Assembly: GCA_020050475.1 (NCBI GenBank)
Contig: JAGVKP010000047.1
Coordinates: 1 to 10,980, forward strand
DNA: 10,980 nucleotides
Origin: Candidatus Babeliales bacterium
Lineage (GTDB): Bacteria; Babelota; Babeliae; Babelales; JACPOV01
Reading direction: 5' to 3'
This document shows, piece after piece, positions 1 to 7,423 of the stretch (its first letter is position 1; each line of letters starts with the position of its first letter). A program made the translations under genes and the position numbers. The notes below the pieces were generated by a model that searched no databases, was not told the DNA's origin, and saw nothing but the letters and a program-made list of their open reading frames with translations.

Positions 1-219
1 GGGCGCTTAACCGCTTCAACGCGCCAGCAGATTTTAGCGCGCAAAGATATAGCACGCAAGCCAGCAGCTTTCCAAAGCAAATTTTTCGGCGCACTTACGT
101 ATGAGCACAGCGGTTCGCATGGCAATTGGTGTATCTCACTCACCGCTGATCAAACATTTTTAAGCTCAGGAATTGGTAAAGATTTCAGCGCATCACTTCG
201 CGTTGAATACCTGTTTTAA
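1..219 (+). CDS. C-terminal end of an outer-membrane beta-barrel protein (partial)
   Basis: An open frame runs from base 1 to the TAA at 217-219 (72 residues) with no start in the window, so this is the 3' end of a gene that begins upstream. The last residues alternate hydrophobic and polar side chains and finish SLRVEYLF-stop. A terminal phenylalanine in an alternating strand is the known signal by which the BAM machinery recognises outer-membrane beta-barrels. The preceding stretch, with scattered Gly, Ser, Tyr and Trp, also reads like barrel strands and loops. The barrel's substrate or role cannot be told from the tail. It lies 27 bases upstream of the next gene on the same strand. Seen: frame and C-terminal pattern. 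Inferred: outer-membrane location. Confidence 0.6.
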   Translation, partial: GRLTASTRQQILARKDIARKPAAFQSKFFGALTYEHSGSHGNWCISLTADQTFLSSGIGKDFSASLRVEYLF

Positions 220-246
220 CGTTGAAAAAATAATAAGGAATGTAAC

Positions 247-900
247 ATGCAATTAAAAAGCAGTTCTCACTATCTTTTCACTCTCTTTTTAGCATTATCT
301 GGAATACCAACGACATCATTCAGTACCGGTGTACCATTACACAACAAAATGGTTTCACTGATGGATGGGTGTGAAATCGGTGCCGAGCAGGTATATACGA
401 TGATTCATATCATCAAAGAGATTATCAAGCGCCAATACGGCGTCAAAAAGGGTAACGAGCGGCTGGGGATGTTTACTTTTTCAGGCAAATCAGTCTCAAT
501 TCACTCTCTTGTACAACTGGAAGCACAAGCGCTTGAACGTAACGACGAAAACGCAATCAGTGAGTTGCAGTCAATTTTACGCCAAGCAAAAGATGAATTT
601 GTGATATTTATGCAGCCATTTTTAGATAACATTCATGAAATGCCGCGTCACACAACGCATGCACTCATGCGCGAATGGGCTGATATTCATAACCGTCATG
701 ATAGCCTTATCTTTGAATGGAGCAAATTCAGGCAGCTTGCTGATGATGAAATATTCAATCAGCGCATAACAACCTTTAAAGAAGTTGATCAATTTTGTTC
801 AGACTTGAGAAGCTTTCTTGATGATCTTATCAAAAGCTGTCCGGTTGCCTACCAGCAGTATAAAGATCTCATAAAGCAATCTTCACCCCATCATGAATGA
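247..900 (+). CDS. Secreted helical protein of unknown function
   Basis: This gene encodes 217 residues. The ATG at 247 has a good ribosome binding site, AAGGAA at 235-240, six bases ahead. Residues 1-26 form a signal peptide: a short basic start, the hydrophobic core YLFTLFLALSG, and a Thr/Ser-rich cleavage region. The mature part (about 190 residues) is rich in Glu, Gln, Asp, His and Lys with evenly spaced Leu/Ile/Phe, which suggests an all-helical soluble protein in the periplasm or outside the cell. Two cysteines (C42 and one near residue 185) could matter. I do not recognise the family. Its stop overlaps the start of the helicase gene by 8 bases, so the two are probably translationally coupled, although no functional link is obvious. 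Confidence 0.8.
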   Translation: MQLKSSSHYLFTLFLALSGIPTTSFSTGVPLHNKMVSLMDGCEIGAEQVYTMIHIIKEIIKRQYGVKKGNERLGMFTFSGKSVSIHSLVQLEAQALERNDENAISELQSILRQAKDEFVIFMQPFLDNIHEMPRHTTHALMREWADIHNRHDSLIFEWSKFRQLADDEIFNQRITTFKEVDQFCSDLRSFLDDLIKSCPVAYQQYKDLIKQSSPHHE

Positions 901-3085
901 TTCAGCTGCCACTCCCGAAAATCTCTCGGGAACTATTGAGCGCTTTGTCTTTAAAAGTGAAGAAAGCGGCTTTTCAGTTGCGGTGATTTCCAATAGAGTA
1001 CATCGTTCGATTTTTGTTATCGGACATTTGGCAGGAATTCATCCGGGCCAGCAGATCGAAGCTACAGGAACCTGGGTAACGCATCCAAAATTTGGTCGTC
1101 AGTTTCAGATTCAGTCATTTACTCAAAAAATACCGACGACCTTGCTGGGTATCAGTAAATATTTAAGCTCCGGTTTAATTAAAGGTATCGGGGTGGTCTA
1201 TGCACAAAAAATGGTCGATCATTTTGGTGCTGATATTTTAACTATCATTGAAAATGAGCCAGAGCGCTTGCACGAAATTGAAGGTATTGGCCCCAAACGA
1301 GCTGAGATGATTGCCGCAAGCTGGCAAGACCAAAAGCACGTATCGTCGCTCATGATTTTTTTACAAGAAAAGGGGGTATCCACCGCCTACGCGACGAAGA
1401 TATACAAAAAATATGGTCAAACGGCGATGGCCGTTTTAAAAGAAAATCCGTATCGGCTGGCCGAAGATATCTGGGGAATTGGCTTTAAAACAGCCGATAA
1501 AATTGCCCAACAACTCGGGTGCCCAGCACTATCGCGCGCGCGCATTAAAGCAGCAATCGTCCATCTGATTGCCAATGCCACCTCTTCAGGGCACGTTTAC
1601 TGCCAAATCCAACCACTCAAAGAGCAGCTGTATAAACTCCTAGAGCTCGATTTTATCGAGCATGAATCGCTTGTTAAATACGCACTTCATGAACTCTATC
1701 AAGAAGAAAAAATTAAACTTATTACGCATGACGATCAGCACTTTATTACGCTGAGCAGTTATTATTATGTTGAAAAAAATTGCGCAGCGACCATAAAAAA
1801 TCTCTTGAACCATCCGTCATCGCACACGTTTGATCTGCAAAAGCTGTACCATCAGCTCGCGGTTGATGATGGTAAGGGAGTGGTGCTGAATGAAGAACAA
1901 CAAAAAGCAGTACTGGCAACGCTCCAATCAAAAATAACAATTATTACCGGTGGCCCCGGAACGGGAAAAACCACCCTGGTTAAAAAACTTCTCATGCTTC
2001 TTGAGCAGCAGGCCGTTCGTTATCAGCTTGCAGCCCCAACCGGCCGCGCTGCCAAACGGATGATGGAAGGAACCGGCCGCCATGCGATGACTCTGCATCG
2101 TCTCCTTGAATTTGATGTCAGCACCATGCAATTTGCTCACAACGAAAAAAATGCGCTCAAGACCGATTTTTTGATCATTGATGAAGCTTCTATGCTTGAT
2201 ATGTTTTTGATGCATGCCGTGTTAAAAGCGCTTCCGCACACTGCCCATTTGGTGCTTATTGGTGATATTGACCAACTTCCTTCTGTCGGCGCTGGCAATG
2301 TTTTAAACGATATGATTGAGAGCGGTGTGGTGAGTACTCTGCGCTTAAAGCATATTTTTCGGCAAGCTCAAGATAGTTTAATTATCACGAATGCTCACCG
2401 CGTGAACCACGGTGAATTTCCCTCAAGTAGTACGCAATCAGGAAAAAAAGACTTTATTTTTATTAAAGAAAATGACCCGCAAAACCTCTTTGCGCATCTT
2501 GAGCAGATGATAAAACACAAACTGGGGCGCCTTGGTTTTAAACCAGAACAGAGCATGGTTCTCGTGCCGATGAATCGCGGAATAGCCGGCACGTTCACCA
2601 TCAATCACCAGCTCCAATCGCTTTTAAATCCTGGCGAAAAACCGACAGTGCAAAGCCATGGTACTGCCTTTAAAGTTGGTGATCGTGTCATGCAGATACG
2701 CAATAATTACGACAAACTGGTTTTTAACGGCGATGTCGGATCAATTACCAACCTGCTCAGTGAAGATCATCAAATTACCGTGACCTTTGGCGATCGAGAG
2801 GTAGTTTACGAGTGGAGCGAACTTGATGAGTTAGTACTTGCGTATGCAATTTCGATTCATAAAAGCCAAGGATCAGAATATGACGTGGCAATTATTCCCC
2901 TTTTTATGCAGCATTTTATTCTGCTCCAACGCAACTTGCTGTATACCGCCATTACGCGCGCCAAAAAACTCTGCATTTTGATAGGTCAACCAAAAGCTAT
3001 TGCTCTTGCGATAAAAAATAATAAGGGTACCGTTCGTCATACGTTTTTAAAACAATTTCTAACCAGTGACCTTTCATGCCGCTAG
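893..3085 (+). CDS. recD2: RecD2-type ATP-dependent DNA helicase (RecD/TraA family)
   Basis: A 730-residue superfamily 1B helicase. The N-terminal OB-like domain opens with GTIERFVFKSEESGFSVAVI, close to the usual RecD2 start. Helix-hairpin-helix motifs follow at about 128-140 (IEGIGPKRAE) and 184-205. The motor holds Walker A GGPGTGKTT (353-361), Walker B LIIDEAS (427-433), motif III GDIDQLPSVG (457-466), an arginine in HIFRQA (R490), the UvrD_C_2-type HKSQGSEY (656-663) and motif VI YTAITRAKK (684-692). All catalytic motifs are intact and the length is normal for RecD2. Known RecD2 proteins are 5'-3' helicases acting in DNA repair without RecBC; no recB or recC is nearby, which fits RecD2 rather than RecD. 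The ATG at 893 overlaps the preceding stop by 8 bases and the downstream gene overlaps this one by 10. Confidence 0.95.
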   Translation: MNDSAATPENLSGTIERFVFKSEESGFSVAVISNRVHRSIFVIGHLAGIHPGQQIEATGTWVTHPKFGRQFQIQSFTQKIPTTLLGISKYLSSGLIKGIGVVYAQKMVDHFGADILTIIENEPERLHEIEGIGPKRAEMIAASWQDQKHVSSLMIFLQEKGVSTAYATKIYKKYGQTAMAVLKENPYRLAEDIWGIGFKTADKIAQQLGCPALSRARIKAAIVHLIANATSSGHVYCQIQPLKEQLYKLLELDFIEHESLVKYALHELYQEEKIKLITHDDQHFITLSSYYYVEKNCAATIKNLLNHPSSHTFDLQKLYHQLAVDDGKGVVLNEEQQKAVLATLQSKITIITGGPGTGKTTLVKKLLMLLEQQAVRYQLAAPTGRAAKRMMEGTGRHAMTLHRLLEFDVSTMQFAHNEKNALKTDFLIIDEASMLDMFLMHAVLKALPHTAHLVLIGDIDQLPSVGAGNVLNDMIESGVVSTLRLKHIFRQAQDSLIITNAHRVNHGEFPSSSTQSGKKDFIFIKENDPQNLFAHLEQMIKHKLGRLGFKPEQSMVLVPMNRGIAGTFTINHQLQSLLNPGEKPTVQSHGTAFKVGDRVMQIRNNYDKLVFNGDVGSITNLLSEDHQITVTFGDREVVYEWSELDELVLAYAISIHKSQGSEYDVAIIPLFMQHFILLQRNLLYTAITRAKKLCILIGQPKAIALAIKNNKGTVRHTFLKQFLTSDLSCR

Positions 3086-3759
3086 TTATGCTTTTAATAT
3101 CGTTGCTACTTTCAAGCTCGCTGTATAGTTTTTTTTCTATCCCGATCATGCAAAAAACGACGGTAGTCGTCATCGATCCGGCAGGCGACGCGCAGCATCC
3201 CGGCCGCATGATAGCAACCGGCACCGAGCGCAGTATTACGTTGCGGCTTGCGCAAGAGATAAAAGCGCGCCTTGAATTCGGGCTTCCGTCAGTAAAAATT
3301 GTGATCACACGCGATGTTGGGCAAACGGTACAGCCGCTGCAAGCTGCCCAGCTTTCAAACCGACTGCAAGCTGATCTGCATATCGCGCTTTCCTGCTACC
3401 AGGAATCCGGAATCAGGCCAACGATAACGCTCTATCATCTCTTGTGGCATCCAACTACTGATTATTGGTACCATCAATCACTCAGTCCGCAGTTCTTACC
3501 GATTTTCAATGCCTATCTACCGCGACTCAAGCAGACCACCAGCCTCGGCTCAAGCGCAGCTCAGTTTTGCGCAGCGCAAGCACCACAGAACGGCTTTTTG
3601 AGTAACGGCTGCTTTGGCATTCCGATCAAATCAGTTTTCGGGTGCCTCGCGCCGGCATTTAATCTCGAGCTTGGCCTGAGAACAGAGCATGAATGGCATG
3701 CGGCCATTTCATTGTGTACTGATCTTCTAGCAGCAATCATTAAACGATTGGCACCGTAA
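3076..3759 (+). CDS. Degenerate N-acetylmuramoyl-L-alanine amidase (Amidase_3 fold) lacking zinc-binding histidines
   Basis: The protein has 227 residues with an N-terminal hydrophobic segment (about 3-24) acting as signal anchor or signal peptide. The Amidase_3 framework is visible in order: VVVIDPAGDAQHPG (30-43, family DPGHGGxDPG), TGTERSITLRLAQEIKARL (family E-x-D-x-N-L-x-x-A), VKIVITRD (73-80), SNRLQADLHIALS (family ANxxxADLFISIH), and FNLELGLRTEHE (195-206, family VELGFLSNxxE). The zinc-ligand glutamate (E51) and the catalytic glutamate (E198) remain, but the first zinc His is replaced by Gly37 and the second by Ser106. H41 sits four residues from the usual His and is unlikely to replace it without rearrangement. 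It is therefore probably a non-hydrolytic peptidoglycan-binding or regulatory protein, although an altered metal site cannot be excluded. It overlaps the helicase by 10 bases and the next gene by one (TAATG). No clear ribosome binding site is seen, so coupled translation is likely. Confidence 0.7.
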   Translation: MPLVMLLISLLLSSSLYSFFSIPIMQKTTVVVIDPAGDAQHPGRMIATGTERSITLRLAQEIKARLEFGLPSVKIVITRDVGQTVQPLQAAQLSNRLQADLHIALSCYQESGIRPTITLYHLLWHPTTDYWYHQSLSPQFLPIFNAYLPRLKQTTSLGSSAAQFCAAQAPQNGFLSNGCFGIPIKSVFGCLAPAFNLELGLRTEHEWHAAISLCTDLLAAIIKRLAP

Positions 3760-4298
3760 TGCGTCTCGTAGCCTTCAGCTTTATCATTTTTAGCGCCCTG
3801 ATGGCTGGCATATTTTTTGCGGCTTATCAAAATGAGTGGATCATTTTTCAACTCCCTGCTGCAGCTCGTCAGACATATTTTTCTGCACGAATACAAAAAA
3901 AAATGGTCACTATTGTACTCTATAAAAACGATGAGTGGTATACAGAAAAAAAAGAACGTATCTGGCCAGCAGCAAAAGCCGAAAAAATTGAGCATCTTTT
4001 GCATGCCTGGCAACTTTTAATTGATGAAGATCTGCCAGCTGCCAAACAGTCATCAGTACAGCTGGTTATGCTTAATAAAACAGAAAACGATCTGTATGTA
4101 TCATTTGATCGATCGCCGCTGCTCAAAGAGTGGTCTATTATGCGCAAATGGTATCACATTGAATCACTTTTAAAAACAGTACGCGCAAACGGTATCGAAC
4201 TGCGCTCCGTCTATTTTCTTGTTCAGCACCAACCACTGGAAGATGCTCATTTGGATTTTTCAAACGGATGGCCATCGCAAGGATTTATCAATGAGTGA
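3759..4298 (+). CDS. Membrane-anchored GerMN-like domain protein
   Basis: The protein has 179 residues. A single hydrophobic segment at residues 2-22 should anchor it with the rest outside the cytoplasm. The remainder resembles a GerMN (sporulation/spore germination) domain: a strand VTIVLYKND (50-58), a polar stretch with an ER pair (66-67), LVMLNKTENDLYVSFDRS (102-119), a helix IESLLKTVRANG (134-145) and SVYFLVQHQPLED (150-162) followed by HLDFS. The match is by pattern and spacing only. GerMN domains occur with or fused to Amidase_3 domains in several bacteria, and here the gene starts on the last base of the amidase-like gene (TAATG), which supports both assignments. The role is probably in the envelope, perhaps peptidoglycan or polysaccharide binding. 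Its last 52 bases are antisense to the convergent kinase gene. Confidence 0.5.
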   Translation: MRLVAFSFIIFSALMAGIFFAAYQNEWIIFQLPAAARQTYFSARIQKKMVTIVLYKNDEWYTEKKERIWPAAKAEKIEHLLHAWQLLIDEDLPAAKQSSVQLVMLNKTENDLYVSFDRSPLLKEWSIMRKWYHIESLLKTVRANGIELRSVYFLVQHQPLEDAHLDFSNGWPSQGFINE

Positions 4299-4969
4299 TC
4301 AGTTGTTGAGCGTTGCTGATCAATAAACGCTTTAACCTGTCTGACATGCTGGTCAAATTCGTATTGATCATCAGCAAATTCTTTATCGCAATCAAGCACT
4401 AAGACCGGTACGGCTAATAAGTCCGCCAGAATCTCTTTTTTTTCAATCAAGAATCGTTCATGGTGCTCATGAATCTGCTTGAGATAATCAAACGTCAGAT
4501 CTTTTTCGGCGACTCTATTTCTCTTTTTTATCCGTTTGTAAGCAACCGCTGGAGTGGTGCGTAAATAAATAAAGCCCTGCGGCACGCGGCATCGCTGCGG
4601 AATTAAAAAGTCAAACCATGCTTGGTACATCTCCCATTCAAGGTCAGTCATATAACCATTTAAATAGCCATTGCGTACAAAACAGTAATGCCCTGAATAA
4701 ATCGATCGCTCAAGCAATCGAACCGTATGATCAGCAATCTCCTGCTCACGCATATGCTCGCGTACGCGACAGACCATCGCAAATGTTTCAAAACTGTATG
4801 ACCACCGGCGTGGATCATGATAAAAATTGGCAAGCAGTGATTGCCCATACACTTTTTTTTGCCAATGATGCAGCGGCTCCAGAGCCACACCCACATCGGT
4901 AAGAGCCTGCCCAATCATCGTCAAAAAAGTTGATTTACCAGCTCCAATATTGCCCTCAATAATAAACAT
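4247..4969 (-). CDS. Deoxynucleoside kinase (dNK / deoxyadenosine-deoxyguanosine kinase family)
   Basis: This enzyme transfers phosphate from a nucleoside triphosphate to a salvaged deoxynucleoside, giving a dNMP for DNA synthesis in the cytoplasm. In 240 residues it shows the P-loop GNIGAGKST (6-14), EPLHHW (31-36, family EPxxxW substrate region), the catalytic-arginine motif ERS (87-89) within LERSIYSGHYCF, FIYLRTTPAVAYKRI (123-137) and the LID arginines KKRNR (138-142) followed by YLKQIHEHHERFL. The specific nucleoside cannot be decided from sequence. I chose the ATG at 4969 because GAGGTGGGG lies just upstream and the peptide then starts MFIIEGNIGAGKS as in the family; an in-frame TTG at 4981 would place that binding site inside the gene. 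It starts 8 bases after the oxidase stop. Salvage kinases are common in host-dependent bacteria. The last roughly 16 residues are antisense to the GerMN-like gene. Confidence 0.9.
   Translation of the reverse strand: MFIIEGNIGAGKSTFLTMIGQALTDVGVALEPLHHWQKKVYGQSLLANFYHDPRRWSYSFETFAMVCRVREHMREQEIADHTVRLLERSIYSGHYCFVRNGYLNGYMTDLEWEMYQAWFDFLIPQRCRVPQGFIYLRTTPAVAYKRIKKRNRVAEKDLTFDYLKQIHEHHERFLIEKKEILADLLAVPVLVLDCDKEFADDQYEFDQHVRQVKAFIDQQRSTTDHSLINPCDGHPFEKSK
4296..4322. repeat. Inverted repeat at the convergent operon junction (possible terminator)
   Basis: TGATCAG at 4296-4302 and CTGATCA at 4316-4322 form a 7-bp stem with a 13-base loop. It begins on the stop codon of the GerMN-like gene and lies inside the 3' part of the opposing kinase gene. 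No T-tract follows on either strand, so a factor-independent terminator is not well supported; it may only be a weak hairpin. Confidence 0.25.
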
Positions 4970-4977
4970 TCCCCACC

Positions 4978-6138
4978 TCAATGGTTATTGTAGTGTCCCG
5001 CTAATCCAAACCAATTCCGGGCACGATTAACCAACAGTTCAAACTCCTGTTCATTCGGCGTCTGCGCCGTTGCACCTTCAATAAATGTACCACCGATCAC
5101 CCCGTAATCGGTTTCACCAGCACCACGATCCTTTTTTGGAAACTGATAGAAAGAACGCTCAACTCGTTGGCCATGTTCATTCATGGTCGCATCAAAATAG
5201 ACCAGCATCATATAATCCAATGCTCTTTTATCTTGATCCTTAAGCATAATCAAATGACCCTGAACTGGCACAAATTGATCATCATTAAGCAGCTCACCCG
5301 ATCCCAGCCCAGTGCAGTTAAAAATATAATCGGCGGCGCATTGACCAAAATGAGTAATCTTTCTTTGTATAAAGATAACTTTATCACGCAAAAATGCAGT
5401 AAGCTGCTCCATCATCAGCGGGGTATCGACAAATAGTGCATCCTGGTATTCAACCATGGGCCGTTGTGTACCGTTGCCAAAATCAACAACTACATCACGC
5501 GGCTCGCGCATGACCGTGCCAATATAGGCATCAAATCCAGCATCCTCACGAGTCATGAAATAAGCAGGCATCATGCGTGCGCCGCCAATAAAATCTTCGT
5601 TGAAGCCATCGGCAATCGTTTTATAAAATGCATAAGCAGCGATGCTGATTTGATCGAGTAATATTTGTACCGACGGATCATTATCCATTGAAACTGGTGC
5701 TATGAGCCCGCCAGCGCGATGCGAAGTCAGATCATCAAATAATGCGGCACTGATAGTAATATTTTGGTAGCCGCGCTTAACCAAAAAATAAGCGGTCATA
5801 AGGCCGACAACACCCCCGCCAACAATTTCAATTGGCATCGCTGGCTGAACCAAGCCGTGCGATATTTCTTCAAATTGGCGAATCATATGCTGGACACATC
5901 CGGGACCCAGCGTCCAGCCGCTACCGCCCAATCCTGCATTATGAAGAACTGTTTTTCCAGCGATCCGCTCAATTGCTAATAAGGGAGAGCCATGCCGTAA
6001 CGGCCGATAGCAGATTACCCGCCTGCCAAGATTGTGTGCTTCAAGTCGCGGCGGTTGTAAATGGCGTAGTTCAACCGCACCTACAAGTGCTATAAAAAAA
6101 TGTGTTAATGCATAGCCATTAATGAGCATATTCTTCAT
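4978..6138 (-). CDS. FAD-dependent D-amino-acid-oxidase-family oxidoreductase, circularly permuted
   Basis: A 386-residue flavoprotein of the DAO family. The usual N-terminal Rossmann FAD site IEIVGGGVVGLMTAYFL lies at 103-119 instead of within the first 10-20 residues. It is followed in normal order by SHRAGGLIAP (139-148), a substrate-cap region, FNCTGLGSGEL (273-283), VQGHLIML (292-299) and GVIGGTF (346-352). The part that normally ends the protein is at the front: the substrate-carboxylate arginine region ICYRPLR (42-48) and the FAD-closing loop LHNAGLGGSGWTLGPG (65-80). Known family members deaminate D-amino acids or glycine with FAD and O2; which substrate applies here is unknown. Residues 8-23 are hydrophobic and could be a signal or anchor. 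The ATG at 6138 is preceded by AGGTGA, five bases away; an upstream in-frame GTG at 6147 overlaps that site and is less likely. It follows alanine racemase by 71 bases and precedes the kinase by 8. Confidence 0.8.
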   Translation of the reverse strand: MKNMLINGYALTHFFIALVGAVELRHLQPPRLEAHNLGRRVICYRPLRHGSPLLAIERIAGKTVLHNAGLGGSGWTLGPGCVQHMIRQFEEISHGLVQPAMPIEIVGGGVVGLMTAYFLVKRGYQNITISAALFDDLTSHRAGGLIAPVSMDNDPSVQILLDQISIAAYAFYKTIADGFNEDFIGGARMMPAYFMTREDAGFDAYIGTVMREPRDVVVDFGNGTQRPMVEYQDALFVDTPLMMEQLTAFLRDKVIFIQRKITHFGQCAADYIFNCTGLGSGELLNDDQFVPVQGHLIMLKDQDKRALDYMMLVYFDATMNEHGQRVERSFYQFPKKDRGAGETDYGVIGGTFIEGATAQTPNEQEFELLVNRARNWFGLAGHYNNH

Positions 6139-6209
6139 GAAAATCACCTACATACAGTATTTTTTGGTTGAACGAGTCTACCCAAAGAAATTAAAAAAAG
6201 TAAGCGATC

Positions 6210-7418
6210 TCATTCGATTATCATGCGCTTGGTAAGCGGGTTAATGCGGGTTACGACTTCATAATTAATGGTGCCACTTAGTTGTGCAATTCGTTCGGGA
6301 CTTACTGCCTCATGAGCGCCGATGAGGATCACCTCATCGGCTGGCTTGACGCCCGTAATATGACTGACATCAACCATACAAAGATTCATCGCAATAATGC
6401 CGACAATCGGCGCCGGAATGCCCCGAATAATTACCGAACCTTTATTAGAAAGTGAGCGATCAAGACCATCCCAATAGCCAACCGGCAATACCGCAATCAG
6501 CGAATCTTTGCTGACCTGATGCGTCAGATTGTACCCGACATAACTGCCCGCCGGTATCATTTTAAGCTGCGCAATGCTGGTTTTCCAACTTAAGACCGGC
6601 TGCAACTCAAATGATGGTACGCGGGCTTGCGTCACCAATTTATTTTCATCAGATGGCCAAAGCCCATAGATTCCGATACCAAATCGCACCGCGGTATAAT
6701 GCGTTTTAGTATATGCACTTACTGCTGCTGAGCAGCTTGAATGCTTTAGTGGTGGGTTAATGCCGTCTTTTGCAAGACGGGCAATAAGATGTTCAAACCG
6801 CGTAAGCTGTAGGTTTAAAAATGACTCAGCAGCACTTTCTGAATTGGCAAAATGCGTTGAAATACCCACAAACTCAAGCCCACGCCTGCGCTTAATTTCA
6901 TGTGCACACGCATAGGCATCATCCGGTAAAAGACCAAAACGTGAAAGTCCGGTATCTACTTTAAGATGGACCTTCGCCTTTTTTCCTACCGCACATGCAT
7001 ACGCATCAAGTTCGCGAATTACTTCATAATCATACACCACTAGATCAAGATCTAAATCGACGATAGCTCTCAGCGGTGCGTCAATAATACCCAACACAAG
7101 AATACGCTTGCTGATACCGGCCGCACGAAGCTCAAGCGCCTCACTGATTGCAACAACGCCAAGCGCATCAACCCCCGGATGCTCATTTAAAACCAAGCCG
7201 ACCGGTACTAAACCATGCCCGTACGCATTACTTTTAATAATCGGAATACAAAATGTCGTGGACAAGATGAGTGAACGGTACTGATTAACATTATGGATAA
7301 GCGCTCTTTTACTCACCTCAACCCACGTGGTAGGAAAAGTGCGTTCCTGCGGCAAGCAAAACGCCTGGGTAATACCCAGGCGCTCACGATTTACTAATGA
7401 TTGCTTCAACTCATCCAT
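6210..7418 (-). CDS. alr: Alanine racemase
   Basis: This PLP enzyme interconverts L- and D-alanine, supplying D-Ala for peptidoglycan. In 402 residues it shows the PLP-lysine motif IPIIKSNAYGHG (58-69, K62), KVDTGLSRFG (153-162), HFANSES (199-205), the pyridine-contacting arginine in VRFGIGIYG (R245), the catalytic tyrosine in GSYVGYN (Y296), LPVGYWDGLDRSLSN (311-325) and TINYEVVTRIN (383-393). It carries roughly 30 extra N-terminal residues compared with common Alr. The canonical GRxxMD segment reads GIIAMN (340-345), so an active-site-entry arginine and the Asp after Met are both changed. The ATG at 7418 is six bases past the preceding stop; a GTG at 7424 overlapping that stop is a possible alternative. 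Neither has a clear ribosome binding site, suggesting coupling to the upstream gene. The downstream gene is a D-amino-acid-oxidase-family protein. Confidence 0.93.
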   Translation of the reverse strand: MDELKQSLVNRERLGITQAFCLPQERTFPTTWVEVSKRALIHNVNQYRSLILSTTFCIPIIKSNAYGHGLVPVGLVLNEHPGVDALGVVAISEALELRAAGISKRILVLGIIDAPLRAIVDLDLDLVVYDYEVIRELDAYACAVGKKAKVHLKVDTGLSRFGLLPDDAYACAHEIKRRRGLEFVGISTHFANSESAAESFLNLQLTRFEHLIARLAKDGINPPLKHSSCSAAVSAYTKTHYTAVRFGIGIYGLWPSDENKLVTQARVPSFELQPVLSWKTSIAQLKMIPAGSYVGYNLTHQVSKDSLIAVLPVGYWDGLDRSLSNKGSVIIRGIPAPIVGIIAMNLCMVDVSHITGVKPADEVILIGAHEAVSPERIAQLSGTINYEVVTRINPLTKRMIIE

Positions 7419-7423
7419 ACTCA

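Noticed and set aside
3561..4013. 150-codon frame on the minus strand
   Set aside because: It is antisense to the end of the amidase-like gene and the start of the GerMN-like gene, both better supported by operon overlap, signal sequences and family motifs.
4970..4981. Upstream TTG start for the deoxynucleoside kinase
   Set aside because: It would put the GAGGTGGGG ribosome binding site inside the coding region and add four residues ahead of a start that already matches the family.
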